From Orthonyx spaldingii (lineage: Eukaryota; Chordata; Aves; Passeriformes; Orthonychidae), in assembly GCA_013397795.1 (NCBI GenBank), contig VZTJ01005907.1:1092767-1156766 (forward strand): a DNA stretch of 64,000 nt. The letters run 5' to 3'. Below are positions 41,101 through 54,349 of this stretch, in pieces. The position numbers and the translations under genes were made by a program. The notes below the pieces were generated by a model that saw nothing but the letters and a program-made list of their open reading frames with translations, did not search any database and was not told the origin of the DNA. The number at the start of each line of letters is the position of its first letter. The stretch's first letter is position 1.

Positions 41101-42837
41101 TTGAGGTGGCATAAATTAGCAAACAAGACCATCATTCATTTTTGACTTAAAATACATCTCAGACATTCAAGCTTCTAATTCTGCCCCAGTTCAGAAGGCT
41201 GTCTAAATGTTGCCAAGCAGGGAGTTTAAAACAAACAGATAAATAAATACTCAGCTCTTTTTAATTGCTTCGTGTTCTCTGAACTTTCAAGGTTCATGCT
41301 TTCAATCTGATTGTTTTTGGAGGGAGATTTCTTTCTCCCCTTGCTTTCTAACTAACTAACTAGGTTAAGGTGCTAAAAAAAGTTGCATAACAGAAGGAAC
41401 TTTACTAGATAGAATAACTCTGCCTACAGCCTCGGCCTAAGCACAGAGACCAGAGCCTATACTCACCTTGACTCTACATCCCAGCTAACACAGTCACTAT
41501 ACAGGTGAGGTGGCAGATACGCTTCTGTACTTGCCTAACGCAAATCTTCTCCATCTTTCTGCACAGCACCTCCTGTGATCACAACTCAGACCCTATGGTG
41601 TCCAGCTGCTCATTTTTTGTGCAGACATTCTGCAGGTCTCCATCATCTGTCTCGGCATTCCATGGGAAAAGGACTGGGGGAGGTAACTTCCATGCTTCAC
41701 ATATGAGGTACGAATTATATTACTTTTTACCTGTCCTGATTAATATAAATAATGTATTTCCTTTTTTTGGATTTATTATTTACTCTTGCTAGAAAATGGT
41801 GATGTTAATCTTCACTTCCTAGGCTTGAATACCCAAAGACACAGTGAGTTTTCACCAAGTGTTCCTCAAAGAACAACTCAATATGAGAAATCCTCCTACA
41901 AATCCTACACTTATCCCTGTAATCAGCCCTGCCAATCCACTGCAGACCACAAACAGCCATAGACAGGATTCCAAACAGTTAATGTCAAATAGCTCATTTT
42001 CTCTCATCTCCATACAAATTCCTGTCATGTTGCATTACATGTAAACAACTGAGAAACTTAATGACATGCCTTTCAGTCAAAAATTCATATGGCTTTCCAG
42101 TCTGAGCAGATTAATTGCAGTTTATAACAATATAAAGTAATTCAATTTGATTAGAGTTTCTATTGTTCTTTGAGATAAAATATTTTATGTGAATGTAAAG
42201 CCAAGTTTTCTGCTGGCACGACTTTATTGACTTCTGTGGAAATATAAAGTACTCATCTAAAATCCATAGTATATAATTCTTGGTGTGCTGTTACAGTAAA
42301 TAAATTTTATAAGCTTCTGTAAATTAGATGTGCCAGATCAGTTTCCAGGCCCCATGGAAATGTCATTGTCAATGAAGCGAGGCAGTGGGAATATTTTACT
42401 TTGAAGGAGACAATTCTGAATGAAGCTTCTAGCTTTTTATGATTTTGAAAGATTTTTCTACTTCCATTTTTCCACTGTCCCTGTCTTCTTCTTGATGTCT
42501 TGCTCTTAAAATCTGCTTGTAATTCTCCTTATTTCATTTCTATGTACTCTAGAGTTCTTTCTCTATTCTTGCTACAAACATTGGCCTGGTGTTCTGTAGT
42601 AATCCCATAGACCCAAGCCCAGAAGCCCTGCAACACAAGTTCTGTTTGCTGGCGATAGGGATAATGTGAGGAACTTCCATGAAACCTCTACGAGTACATT
42701 CCCTTACTGAACAACACGTACCTCAACTCTATAGGGTGCTTTTTTTTTTTTCTTTAATCTGCAGCTCCTCTCCTCTCTCTTTTTAAAGGAAAATATTACA
42801 GAAAAGATATTTAAGAGGATAATGAATGCATGGTTTG

Positions 42838-42890
42838 CTTTGTTTGTTTGTTTGTTTTAGTTTTGCTGGTTTTGTTTTTTTCTTAATAAA
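42838..42890. repeat. (TTTG)n microsatellite and T-rich tail
   Basis: About five TTTG units, then degenerate TTTTG sequence and T6. Confidence 0.9.
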
Positions 42891-43222
42891 ACCAGTTTTC
42901 TTTAGTTTAGTTTCCTAAGAATAGTTTTCCAGTTTGCAGAATGATATGTTTGGGGGTGATCACTGCCCAGAGAGGTCAGAAGTTATTTGTGGTCTTTTGA
43001 ATCGCATGTAACTGCACTGGGAGGGAGGTTTAAATTTTTTTAGCAAGTTTGTGAGCTTGCCAATGCAATTTCAACTCTGTCCATGCTGCTGGACTAAAAA
43101 CAAAGGTCACAAATATTCTACAGAAACTGCCAATGTTTGGCCTCCTATTGAGTGATCAGTATTCCAGCAGAGTTTCACTTTTACAAGACTAGCACATTCT
43201 GTAGAGCAGGAGACATTTTTAG

Positions 43223-43243
43223 TGTAATATTAATAATATTACA
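43223..43243. repeat. Near-perfect palindrome, 10-bp arms, 1-bp centre
   Basis: TGTAATATTA, one A, then TAATATTACA. It contains ATTA/TAAT cores on both strands. Confidence 0.9.
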
Positions 43244-45118
43244 TTTAATTGTTACAATCCTGCCTGACACAGGGGACCAAAGCAAAAATACTACATGGAA
43301 AAGTACAAGCTGCTGCACTTTGAACTGAAGCTGTGTGTGTTGCAAAGAGGAAGCATGTAGTTCATATCACCAGCGGGATATGTTACATACAGGTCACATT
43401 AAACCAGGCCACAGCATTGAAGATGCTTAAATCAGCATTGTAAAATCCTGAAAATGTGTTAAAAAATGAGGAAAAAAATATTACATTATCAAAATACTGA
43501 GTCACTACTTTGCTACGTGTAGAAATCCTTTCTACATAGATTCTTCATCCCTGTCCATTTCTCTAAGACGTATTTTTTATACATCCACTCAGAGTGCGTA
43601 GAAACTTTTAGTTTTTGATGGAAGGGATTTTGAAATATACTATTTTCATACTGCATGTGATAGCATGATTAGGAGGACAATTACTGCAAATTCGTTCATT
43701 TCTCAGTGTGAAGATCTCCAGAGGCAGCGGGAACCACTGTTGTTACCCATGTGTTTTGTCACTCGAGGGCTGGGATTTTTTCATTTTGTTTATCCAGCCT
43801 ATCTGCTTGTAAGCCATCACTCCTTAAGAAATACAGTTTCATTCTCAGATTTGGGTAACTTTATTACTTTGATGATTATTGAGGCCTGGTACAATATGCT
43901 CCTCCCATGAGAATGTTTAGCTTTGCTTGAGTCAGAGGCTGTTGGGAATAAAAAAAAGCATCTGGCAGAACCAGATTTTCATAAAATAATAATAAAAAAT
44001 CACCACTTATAAAGATATTTCAAAAGAAAATTTCGGTGTCATTTGAAAGTTACTGATAATTTGTGCAACTGGATCAATGCCATTCTTTTATAATTGCGTT
44101 AGGCAGAGCATGAGGCTACTGGAAGAAAATAGGCTCTATATTAAATTTTCTTTAACTGAGCTTTCTCAAAGCAATATGGGTTAACAGGTCATGAGGTAAC
44201 TGCATGGGCAAAATAAGAGATATGGCAGAAAATTACAGAAATAAAAACTAAGAGGAATGAGGTCTTTTAGACCTATTCCAAATCTTGCCAGTCAAGTAGA
44301 GATTGCTGTACTATAGATCAGATTTAACCAGAACAGTTATTTGTCACAATCAGTAGCTGTAAGTATCACTAACTCTGAAGATAAGGAATTATATTTTCTT
44401 GTCTCTTCAGATTCTGCTTTGTCTGCTGAATGAAGAGTGGATCATTATTGGAGCACAAGTGTGACCAGTGGTGATCAAAAGCTGTGGTGAACTAATCAGC
44501 CTCTGAAGTTCCTGATGAGGTACCCATGAATGCTGTGTGAGCACCCTGATGGTGGGCGCCACTCAGAGTTTTCATCAGCCACTGGTTCTTTAGTGCTTCT
44601 TCAGGCAAGTGATGCAAGCACCTGTGTGTGAGAACAGACACCCTTTCCCTGCCTCTGCTGTAAAAGCAATGCAGATACATGGGTGAGCTCAATTGCCCCA
44701 CATTTCAGGCCAACAAGCATTTCAGGAGCAGCTTCAAAGGCCTGCAGCTCAAACTAATGAGAAGGTGGTTACAGGAGATCAGATTTACTGTCTAGTCTTG
44801 GAAAAATCAGAATAATTTGTTTTCTGTTTTGATCAGATTCTTTTCTTTAAAATAGATTACAAAAAATGTTTAAAAAATAAAAAACCTGGAAATTATTGCT
44901 TAAAATCAATAAGCTGCAATGCCTATGAGAATGGTCTGTCTGGAGCATCTGAGTTTATACCCTCAAGGGAGAGGCTGGAGAAATTCAAGGGAAAAACCAG
45001 GAGTACATGATTGTTTCTGTACTGATTCACAGATCTGTTTGCCATCAATGCTATCATTGTGGTGGTGACATGGACTGTTACAGCTAAGAGCAAAGAATGC
45101 AGAAAGTAAGGGGGTTTC

Positions 45119-45151
45119 ACTCAAAACACTCAAAGGTTTAGTGTTTTGAGT
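45119..45151. repeat. Perfect hairpin, 12-bp arms, 9-bp loop
   Basis: ACTCAAAACACT and AGTGTTTTGAGT flank a 9-nt loop. There is no mismatch in the stem. No terminator-like or transposon context is visible. Confidence 0.9.
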
Positions 45152-45871
45152 AAGGCGATAATCCAAAGCCTATAAAGGCAGAAGAAAAACAGCCTTTGGC
45201 TTCAGTGGGCATTGCATCAGGCCTTCAGACGACTGGCAATCAGCAGACTTCATACTGTGTAATTCTCTATGAAAGAAGCATTAGTTCTCCAACATACAGT
45301 CAGCTGAGGAGGAATAAGACATGCTGTGTCTTTGCAACTCACCCTTCTGGTCAGCAGACATCCCTGTCACTGCAGGCGATGTAGATGTTCTTGCACAACG
45401 GGTGGAAAGACATCTAGCTCTGCTTTGCAACTGCTGCTTCCTGCTAAGCCATCACCAGAGAGAATTAGCAGAGATTCCATTGTCACATAGCCCAAATCTG
45501 AACCCTGGGTTATATTTAAACGAGCACAGGAAAGAGACTGAAGACTCTATGACCCCTGTGAATTGGGGGATTGGTTTTTATAAACTAGAGGGCAAATGTT
45601 AGGAGATCAGATTACAAGTGTCTACCCATGTTTTTCACTGTGTGGTGGGTCACCTGGAGTTCAGGCTCTGTAAATTCCAAGGAGGTGGTTCCAGAGCGGT
45701 TTAAGCACTTCAGCAATTCCTAGCACTGGTGGTCTCAGCTTGGGAAGGATTTCCTAACACATCTGAAAGCCAAAAGCTTCTTTGCAAATTTAATAAAGAA
45801 GAGTGAAACAGTGGGTAAATGTAGGAGATAGACTAAATCAGGCTGATTTGTTATATAATCCCTTTTTAATG

Positions 45872-45917
45872 TGGAGAATTAACGTGATGGCAAGACGACT
45901 ACGTGTTTAATTCTCCA
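45872..45917. repeat. Inverted repeat, 11-bp arms, 24-bp loop
   Basis: TGGAGAATTAA (45872-45882) and TTAATTCTCCA (45907-45917). The loop contains three CpG dinucleotides, unusual for the AT-rich surroundings. Confidence 0.9.
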
Positions 45918-46155
45918 AATAATTACTGGCGGGTATTGACATTAAAGGTGGGAGAGAGCAAGTTAACTTCTGCTTATTGTTTTCAGCACGTGCCAAACTC
46001 TTACTTCACACCAGTGAGAAAAGGCTGGAAGTTGTATATTCCATATGCATGAAGTAACAGTTGGCACAAATGACCAAAAGGAGAAAATTAAAAACCACTA
46101 TAGCCCGGCAACCCAAACTGTCGCTTGCTTGACAATTACTTTTGATCTGTCTGCT

Positions 46156-46171
46156 AAAAAAAAAAAAAAAA
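46156..46171. repeat. A16 homopolymer
   Basis: Sixteen consecutive A. No gene-like or CR1-like sequence precedes it, so it does not look like a retrocopy tail. Confidence 0.9.
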
Positions 46172-49100
46172 TTAATGACAGCCTGAAAGAGAGTATTTCA
46201 CCTGAGTAAACCTGGGTGTCTGGTTAGGTCCTCTTCAATGAAAATAAGGTGTGAGAAGGCAGAAATAGCCTTGGCTTTCCAACCTCCTCCTCCTCTACAC
46301 CTTTGTGAAGTGTTGTCATGGGCAGCCCCAGAGTGGGGTGAGAGTGAGGCAGGGGAGGATGACAGCACTTGGCTCAGGTTGGTCCTTTCTTCTGGTGACA
46401 CTCTTGGCCATGGAAAACCTGTTCTTCCCCATTGATAGGAACGGAGGTGCTTCGGGCTGCTCCGCCATGTGAAGCAGGATAGTGGAGTTTTATGTCCTCC
46501 CTTTGCTAGCACTACTGAATTTGACCCAAAACAGCTGGGGGCAGCTATATCTGCAGGGCCTGCCTCTAACTCATATGTCCTTACATAGGCCTGGGATATC
46601 TTTGGCATTTATGCCATGGCTGCCAGTGCTCCAGAGGTACAAAGGGGTTCTAATGTGCTGCCCAGCCCCTTGCTCAACCTGCCCAAGGACCTGCTGCTCA
46701 CATCAGCCCCCTGAGCCCATCTACTTCAGTGATGCTGCAGCAGGGCCAGGCTCCAGCTGCCCACAGCCCTGCCTGGCCATGGGCCCCACAGAGCCAGACC
46801 CAGATCCCATCCTGTCACCATAGCCCATGTAGTGCCCTGGCAATGGCCATGGGTTACAGGAATTTTCCCACATGCTTTCTGGTCAAGACAATGTCCTTTG
46901 CTCACAGGATTCTCTGACCATCTAAGTCTTCCCTGTCACTTGCACAAGTACACGTGTGAGTAAGTATACTTATTGAGAGTCAAATCATGTGTATGAAATA
47001 TGGGATAAAGCATACAGAAGTATTATATATTGTTACTATAAGGTTTCCTCCTACCTCCCTGTCCTGCAACCTCCCTTTCTGCTCCCTCCTCCATCTAGTT
47101 TGATGTCTACAGGGACGAAAAGAAGCTGGGGGTGAAGTGAGGCAGCCTGTAAAGCAAGGAATGACAGGCAAATCCACATCAGGAATTAATTCCAGCATGT
47201 TTCATATCAAATCACTCAGGAATCACACAAATTTACTCCTTTACTCCTATTTTGTTAATGGCTGGAATATTACTTATAAGCCAAAGCTTTCATGTTCAAA
47301 ACACTCCCTTATTTTATTTTTAAAGAAAGAATCTGTTTTGCAGTTTGACATATTTCTTGTTTCCAGACTGTTGATTTTCTGTGTGGTTAACTCTAGGCTT
47401 CCTACAACTGACAGCTTATTATCTCACCTTATGAAAATTATGTGTGGCTTCTGGGAGTCATCTATCAAAAGAAGAGAGCACACAACACTCTGAGAAGCTG
47501 GTACCTTCTCTCTAGTTATCTGGGTTGATGGTTGTTCAGTGAACCTATTAACTGCCTGAAGTGACTTGCATCTTTACAGGTATGGGACTGTATTGTCTTT
47601 CTTTGCTGTGTTTAAATGGCAGATGCTACCCCTGTGTAGTGTCCTGATTTAACTTTGTCTCTGGCCTGGTGATTCCAAATGCAGTTGGCTACATTCTCAT
47701 TGGGCAGTAGACCCTTCATGTGCCTGCAGAAGTAATGGGTGTAGGTGAATGTTCCATCTTCCCCTTATCTCACATTCTCTGAAAACTGCCTCAGTTTGAA
47801 GTTTATGCCTTTCAGTGGAGCACTTAAACACACACTTAGCTCTAAGCACTTAATTCCTATCATTTCATTGCACAGGGATGGATTTAAGTGCCTACTTATA
47901 GTTTATGGCTTGCCAGCACTTCAACAGTTTCTTTTGCAGTGACCAGATAAGATAAAAGTGAGGAGCCAGCCCTGACAGGCCTGTGCCTGGGGGTATGATT
48001 CACTTTCTGGTAGTGATGGACAACACCATGCAAACCTTTCATGATACTCCCAAGCAGAGATTGATGGGGCCCTAGGTCCAGCTGCTCACTGAGGATTAAA
48101 GAAAGGTGCTCTCCAGAAACCTAGGTCTGACCTACAGGGAAACAGGAGAGGGAAAAATTCCCCTGCTTTCTGTGGTTATGGCTACTGGTAGCACCATGGT
48201 CTGCTAGTGCAGGCCACCCCAGCAACACAGTAGGGGTCAAGTCTTTGTGCTGTGGCCATAATACATCAATCTGCTAGCACATCCCTTCCAAATCCTATAC
48301 CACCATCCCCAGTCACCCAGACCCACTCTTCTCTGCTGTGTCTCCTCCCCGGATCAGCTCACCCTTAAGAGTATGTTTAAGGGCACCTCAGGAAGTGAAA
48401 AGAGAAGAAAGGCATCATTCATCTTGTTTATGGTCTGACTGAGCTAACAAAGTCTGAGCACCTTGTCCGCACTGGGATAAGGTCCTAAGAAATAACTGAT
48501 CACAAGAAAAAGAGGAAAATAAGTAGGCCATATTCATCTGAATGGTAGAAATTATCTTTGTGGGTGATGCCAAAATGTAATGGGATGTGTTGAAGTGTGG
48601 CCAGTGATAGACTCCAGTTTTTCACTGCAGTTAAAACAGGGGGAAGTTCAGAAGCTGTACCTGTCCTGGAAGGAGGGTTTGTAAGGTAGTACATAATAAT
48701 CCGTATCAAACTGAGACTTTTCAAAGAGTTTTTAGCTGGGATTTGGAAGTATCTTTGGAAGCTTTACAGTCATTTCATTTTACTGGAATTTGTGTGTGTT
48801 AACATTTTTTTCTATGGCAATGAAGAAAGAGTTTGGCTTAGGACTAGTTGCCACTGGCTTCCCAAGAATTATAAAGCCAAGTCAATAAATGACCTTGATG
48901 GCAAACCTCACTCTTGTCCCCCTGTGGCTCTATCCCAGCCAGCTTCCAGCCCAAGCAGCTGCTGGGGAAGAATGAACTGTTATGTCCAATTGGCAGAGCT
49001 GTGACCAGCTTTATTTAAAGGCTTTTTAAAAGGCTAGTGATAGAGCATACTCTGCTCTCATTTATACCAGCTAAAAACATAATATGAGTTGTTAGCCCAG

Positions 49101-52100
49101 TTCTTGTCCTTTTGTGCTGCTGCAGCAAAAAAAGGAGTCAGAAAGCTGCTCTCACCAATAAAGTCTGGAGAAATTCTGTGAAGGAATAGCTTGGCTTGGG
49201 CAGCCCTGGGCCCCTGCTCTGCTCCTCGTGCTGACAGCACAGCTGAGTGCCTCTGGGAGTGTGGTCACCCAAAAACTCTGTGCTGCTGGCAGGGGCTAAG
49301 TAGCATGGCTCTGCAGAGGAGCCCTGTGGCTGCTGTCTTACCAGTTGCAGTCAGTTTTGGACAAGCTGCATTTATACCCCTGTGCCACCCTGATTTTAAG
49401 TGTGGCCATCTGGGATGGCTAAAACTGAGGTGAAAAACTGGACTACTTTGTTGACATGGGACTTTTAAGTTGTGTAGGTAATGATGGACAAGTTAAGTTG
49501 GGGAGGAAGGGCACTAGTCAGCCACCTTGGGAATCCCTCTTTCTGAACATGGGTGGTATCTTGTGTGGCACTGCTTTGCCATTTTGTGCAAGTTCCCAGC
49601 TCTTTAGAGATCCAGTGAACTATCAGACAAAAGAACCCTCACATTGTATGCCAGTCTGGGTACATACTTGATGTGAATGAATACAAAGACCTATTCATCA
49701 CTCCTAGTGCTCACATAACTGACAGATTAAATCACTCTCTGGCTGTGAAGATGACAGTGTCCCAATAGCTAATGCTGTCTAACAGCCTCCATTAGAAGAC
49801 CTTGTTTCTGATTGTTTATAATTTTGCCAGACTTCAGCTGCTTGAGCTGGATTTTCCCATGCCATATGTCACCAGAAACTGAAGGTTTGTGTGTGAAAGG
49901 GCCTAAATGAATAGTCATGGCGTTGCCAAGCTCATGTATCACTGAAAAGTCACTTGAACAAAAATTTTTTGGGAGTAACTGTACATTTCTCCTCTCCTGA
50001 GGGAGAAGGGAAAACATCTGGAGTTATATGCTCCCCAGTGGTTTGTCTTCACGCTGAAGTTGGGGTTGCTGCTAAACAGCCTGAGTGCAAGGAGTTCCAT
50101 GTCAAAGGCTGTCAGCTTGCTAGATACTGTTGACACTTTTAACCTTTTGCAATGTCTGTTGAGGCTGTACTTTGTCTACTGACATACTTAGTTCCATAGT
50201 TTACCCCGTGTTTTTGACAGAAGTTTTTTTAAGCAGGCTGAGATTATGCTGCTAGGGAGCACAGTCGGGGAAGATGGCATCTAATGGCCAACGTTTGAGC
50301 ACATCTCGGGTTTGTGTATGTGTGATGACTTTACAGCTCTGCTCTGCTCACCCTTTTCCTTCTTTACCGTGTCCAGTTGTCGTATTTCTGACCAGCAATC
50401 CCTGTCATGTAGGATTAGGACCAGATTTTCAATTCTCCATGATGCTTTGAGTACCAGGCTGAAGTTGCTAGTTCCTGGAGATGAATTACCTTGGCAGCTT
50501 CCAGAATGACTTTTATTTGGCCTGCTGAATCCATGTTGGTAGTTTTTCCCTCTGCATTTCTGAACAGTACTGCGGATGTCAACAAGAAAAGCTTTTAGGC
50601 TGACGAGTCCTTAGGTGAAGTGGTAGTGTTGGGAGGACATGTGGTGACCAGAAATAAGTGGTATGGGTGTGGGCCAAGGGTAGGATGAGGTTAGAGGACC
50701 TAACGTATCTTTGAGGATGATGTGTATTTCTGTGAGTAATATCTGCACACAACCATTCAATTACACATTGGGTGGAAATGTGCTCTCTGACCTGCAGCCT
50801 ATATAACCCTTTCCCATTCCCTACAAAGACTTTTATTAAGTGAGCTTTACAAGGACCTAGAAAGGACCTGTCACAGGATCTGAAAAAGGCAATGTAAGGT
50901 CCCCAAGGGGAGTTTTTCCTTAACTATTACACAAACCAGAAAATTTCTGGATTTCAGTAAAAAATGTTTTCCCAAACCGGGCATTGATGTGAGTTTTGGG
51001 AGCTATTGCCTAGGAACTATCTAGAGGCAGACTTTACATCCACACAGAATATTTTCATTAAACTACCTGCACTACTGGACCATCATACGATTTAGAGCTC
51101 TGGCAAACCTCAACTCCCATTAAACTGGATAGCTTGAGTCCGGTTAGTAGCATTATCCCAGGAAGACTGTTCAGGATGGCCTGCCAGCAACAGCTGGCCA
51201 TTGACTGAGCTCTGCTTTTAGAGTGGGTTTTGCAGCATGCTGTGTTCTGTAATGGCAGTGCCATGGTGTTGCAGCACCTTGGCTGGCTAATTTAATGCTA
51301 GTTTGGTGTGTGAATGCCATGCTGCAGTTTTAATAAGGTCTGTGGTAGAGGCACATCTGCAGCCAGAAATTGTCATCATTCTGCACTGCCAGGATGGTGT
51401 AATACACTGCACAGATCCTCAAGCCAAGATTTAAAAAAATTAATCTGGATCCTATAAACATTTTAATGGGAGGAAGCAAAAATACTTGCATAACCTTGAC
51501 AGGTCTTTTTGTCTACTAGGTAGGACTTCATATTCATAGGAGGAAGTGGTCTTTTCCCTTAGTGACAATAAAAGCACTTTATATTTTTGCTGCAATGGAA
51601 AGATCATGCATTATATAGATCCCACTGAACAGTATTCAGCAAACTGCAGATGTCTTTAAGTTTCCATTATAAAGTTAATTTTATTCCTATTCCTTCCTTT
51701 GCCAAAATTAGCCCTATCCACCTACAACTTCACAGGCATAATCTTATTCTGGGACAGATTTTTTGGAAGAGTTGAAGGAAACTGGTCAAGGTGTTTAAGA
51801 GATGGTGGCTAAAAAAATGAGTTCATCTGCTTGGAAAGTTTCCTAAAGACTTTTTGGCTTGACACATCCTGAAAAATCATTTGCCTAGAGATTCAAAAAA
51901 TATTTCAGATCTGTTGGTCTTGGCTAAAAATGATGCATTTGAATAGTTTTAGGCTGTCTGGTGACAGAATTATTTGGTTACTGAAAGTGGTCCCTGCCTC
52001 GGTGTGTGTACATCTATGTGTTATGTGCTCTGTGGAGATCTTAATTCAACTTGTCAGTACCAATGTGCTTATAACTTTATGGTGGCAATGTAAGGTTTTT

Positions 52101-52924
52101 AACAACTCTGCATGAATCCTGAACAGACATATTCCTTATCTGAGACTGGTCCTGTCTGCAGGTACTGCTGTCTAAAATCCTCACCGGTATGTTTCTTGAT
52201 TCCCACTGCAGTCCATGCTGAAATTGACAGCATGGCTTTACAGTTCCTTCTGCACACTCCCTGGAGTCCTTTTTCAAAGGGAACAGAATTCAAAGTTCAG
52301 TCTACTCAATGCTTTTTACTGGGTCAAAAAATTCATACCTGCCGTTATTTGTGCCAATATGGCCGTGAGCCACACGTGATGAGGCTTAAGCCAATATTAT
52401 TTTTCATCATATGTGTTTTGTGGCTTTTTTGTGGCTTATTTGTGGTTTTACCACAAAGTAAGTTCTGAGGCATAATATTCTATTCTTAAAGAGGATTTAT
52501 TGCAAAATATGTGCTTAGGACTTTCTCGTAATTGGGAAATTTTTAAATATGGTTCTTGAAGTATGACCAAAACCAGAGGCAAATACTTATTATATGATTT
52601 TCAGCATCTCTCACTTTAAGAAGAACATGACATCTGCAAACAGTATAGCTCTGCTACACCACTGCACTAATGTGGTCTCCTTGGATGATTCCCTTAGCTT
52701 GCACTGAAAGTTATAGCAGAATAATGTGAACAGTAAAATCTGCCCAGCACGCACCACTGACAATGGGACATATTCCGTGAGACCTTGGGTTTGGTTAATA
52801 ACGTTCCCAGACTTTGACATTTAAGCCTTGATCTTTCTGAGCTCTGGACCTCAGCTGGTTTCACTGTTGTTGAAACCAATTCCCCCACCTACAAACTGCT
52901 GAAGCTTTGTGTGTACTTGGGAGA

Positions 52925-53045
52925 AGTATGACACCATTCTTCCTCTATTTATTATTCCATCAGCATCTGTTATTGACCACTATTTGAAGCAAGCTCTTGG
53001 GCTAGATGGACCTTGGTTTTGACTCAGTATGGATATTCTTACACT
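52925..53045 (+). mobile_element. Old CR1/SINE 3' tail remnant
   Basis: The segment CTTGGGCTAGATGGACCTTG, then TTTTGACTCAGTATGG and ATTCTTAC, matches the conserved 3' end of an old sauropsid CR1 element or a SINE sharing its tail (GGGCTAGATGGACC..TGGTCTGA..CAGTATGG). Only the last about 60 bp are convincing; the left boundary is uncertain. Confidence 0.65.
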
Positions 53046-54349
53046 ATATTCTCAGTGTCAATAAAAATAGTTGACTATTTGTTGAAAATAGGTCTAGGAA
53101 TTTACTTTGTCATTTTAAAAACTTAACAGTCTTTTTACTGTTTTGTTTTGGGGTATTTTGGGGTTTTTTACTCTGTGCTCTGGAGCTAGGACTCGAATCC
53201 TAAGTGAAGCATTATCTTGGAATCAAAGTGTTCACTTCAGGCTCTTGACAGTCACATTTTGAATATGCTCAGTAGAAATTAGGAAGTGTTTTGCACTTAG
53301 ATGCTGGTGACAGTGATCATACCCTGACAGGGCTGAGCAGGAGGCTGCTGGTTGCAGACTGCTCTGCCATGCAGCACAGGAACTGAGTGCAGCAGGACTG
53401 TCCCACTGGCCACTGTCTTCTGGGACGGAAGAATGGTCTGACTGGAAGGCAGAAGTGATGAGTAAGTTTTCAGGAGAAACTTTTCAAAAAGGAAAATGGG
53501 TTATGATGGTAAGAAGAAGAGATGCAAAACTGGTATCTAGGTGGATTAATTGAAAACTGGAGTATTATTGGCTCCATGATAGATAGAGATAATAAAGAGA
53601 AGAGCAAGGCCTTACAGCAGGGACAGAGGAGGATAGTCTGTGTGATCTTGGAGAAAATTTCTCTGAGACCTTGGGCTGAGCACAGGCTCCCTGTGTTCTG
53701 GTCCTGTGTTTGGCTCTCAGCTGTGGATCCCACTATAAGGGACTTCTCCCAAATCAAGTCCACACAGATATTGACAGTCGACTCACTGAGAGACAGGCTT
53801 TCACTGCAGGGAATCTGGAGAAGTCATTAACTCCACCTTTCAATCCCAAGAACAAGTTGCAATAACATCACCCCAAGCTGCAGTATCTTATCATTGATAC
53901 AGAAGTTTTGTTCAATGTCTAATCTAAATCTCCCAAGCTGTTTGGTTTATGCTTTTTAATGTTTTGTTCTTCCTGATCTTTCCACCAGGAACATATTAGT
54001 TCCTTATTCTTTGCAACAGCTTTTTAGTTGAAGAATATTAACCTTCTGTCTCGGTTGTTACTTCTTCAGAGAAAAAAGCCACATTTCTTGCAGTCTTCCC
54101 TCATGTTTTCTGGACCCCTGTCAATTTTTGCTGATCTCCCCTGACAACTGTTTCATCTTTTACTTGAAGTATAGTGCACTAAACAGGTTGTGGTCTTCCA
54201 GGTGAATCTTTACCTGTAGGAATCAGCCCACATGAACTCTTTAGTAGTCTTTAAGATACTTCAAACATCCTGATGTGAGGGCTTTGCCATTCATGCTCAG
54301 CTTGTCCCAACACAGTCCCTGATCTTTTTCTCTTCTGAACTGGTACCTA

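Larger units (their letters stand above)
38113..52924. other. Intergenic stretch with inverted repeats, no recognisable genes
   Basis: Holds the (TTTG)n repeat at 42.84 kb, a palindrome at 43.22 kb, two clean inverted repeats at 45.12 and 45.87 kb, and A16 at 46.16 kb. An AT-rich block at about 41990-42380 with several TAAT cores and an ATTGTTCTTTG SOX-like site looks like a possible enhancer. A GC-richer patch at 46.25-46.82 kb gives overlapping frames of 136 and 113 codons on opposite strands with no domain features. Confidence 0.55.

Noticed and set aside
46156..46171. A16 as a possible processed-pseudogene tail
   Set aside because: No gene-like sequence upstream on either strand and no flanking duplications seen.
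46198..46823. Opposed open frames of 136 and 113 codons in a GC-richer patch
   Set aside because: Low-complexity Pro/Ser/Cys-rich translations with no domain, no splice structure and overlap on opposite strands.
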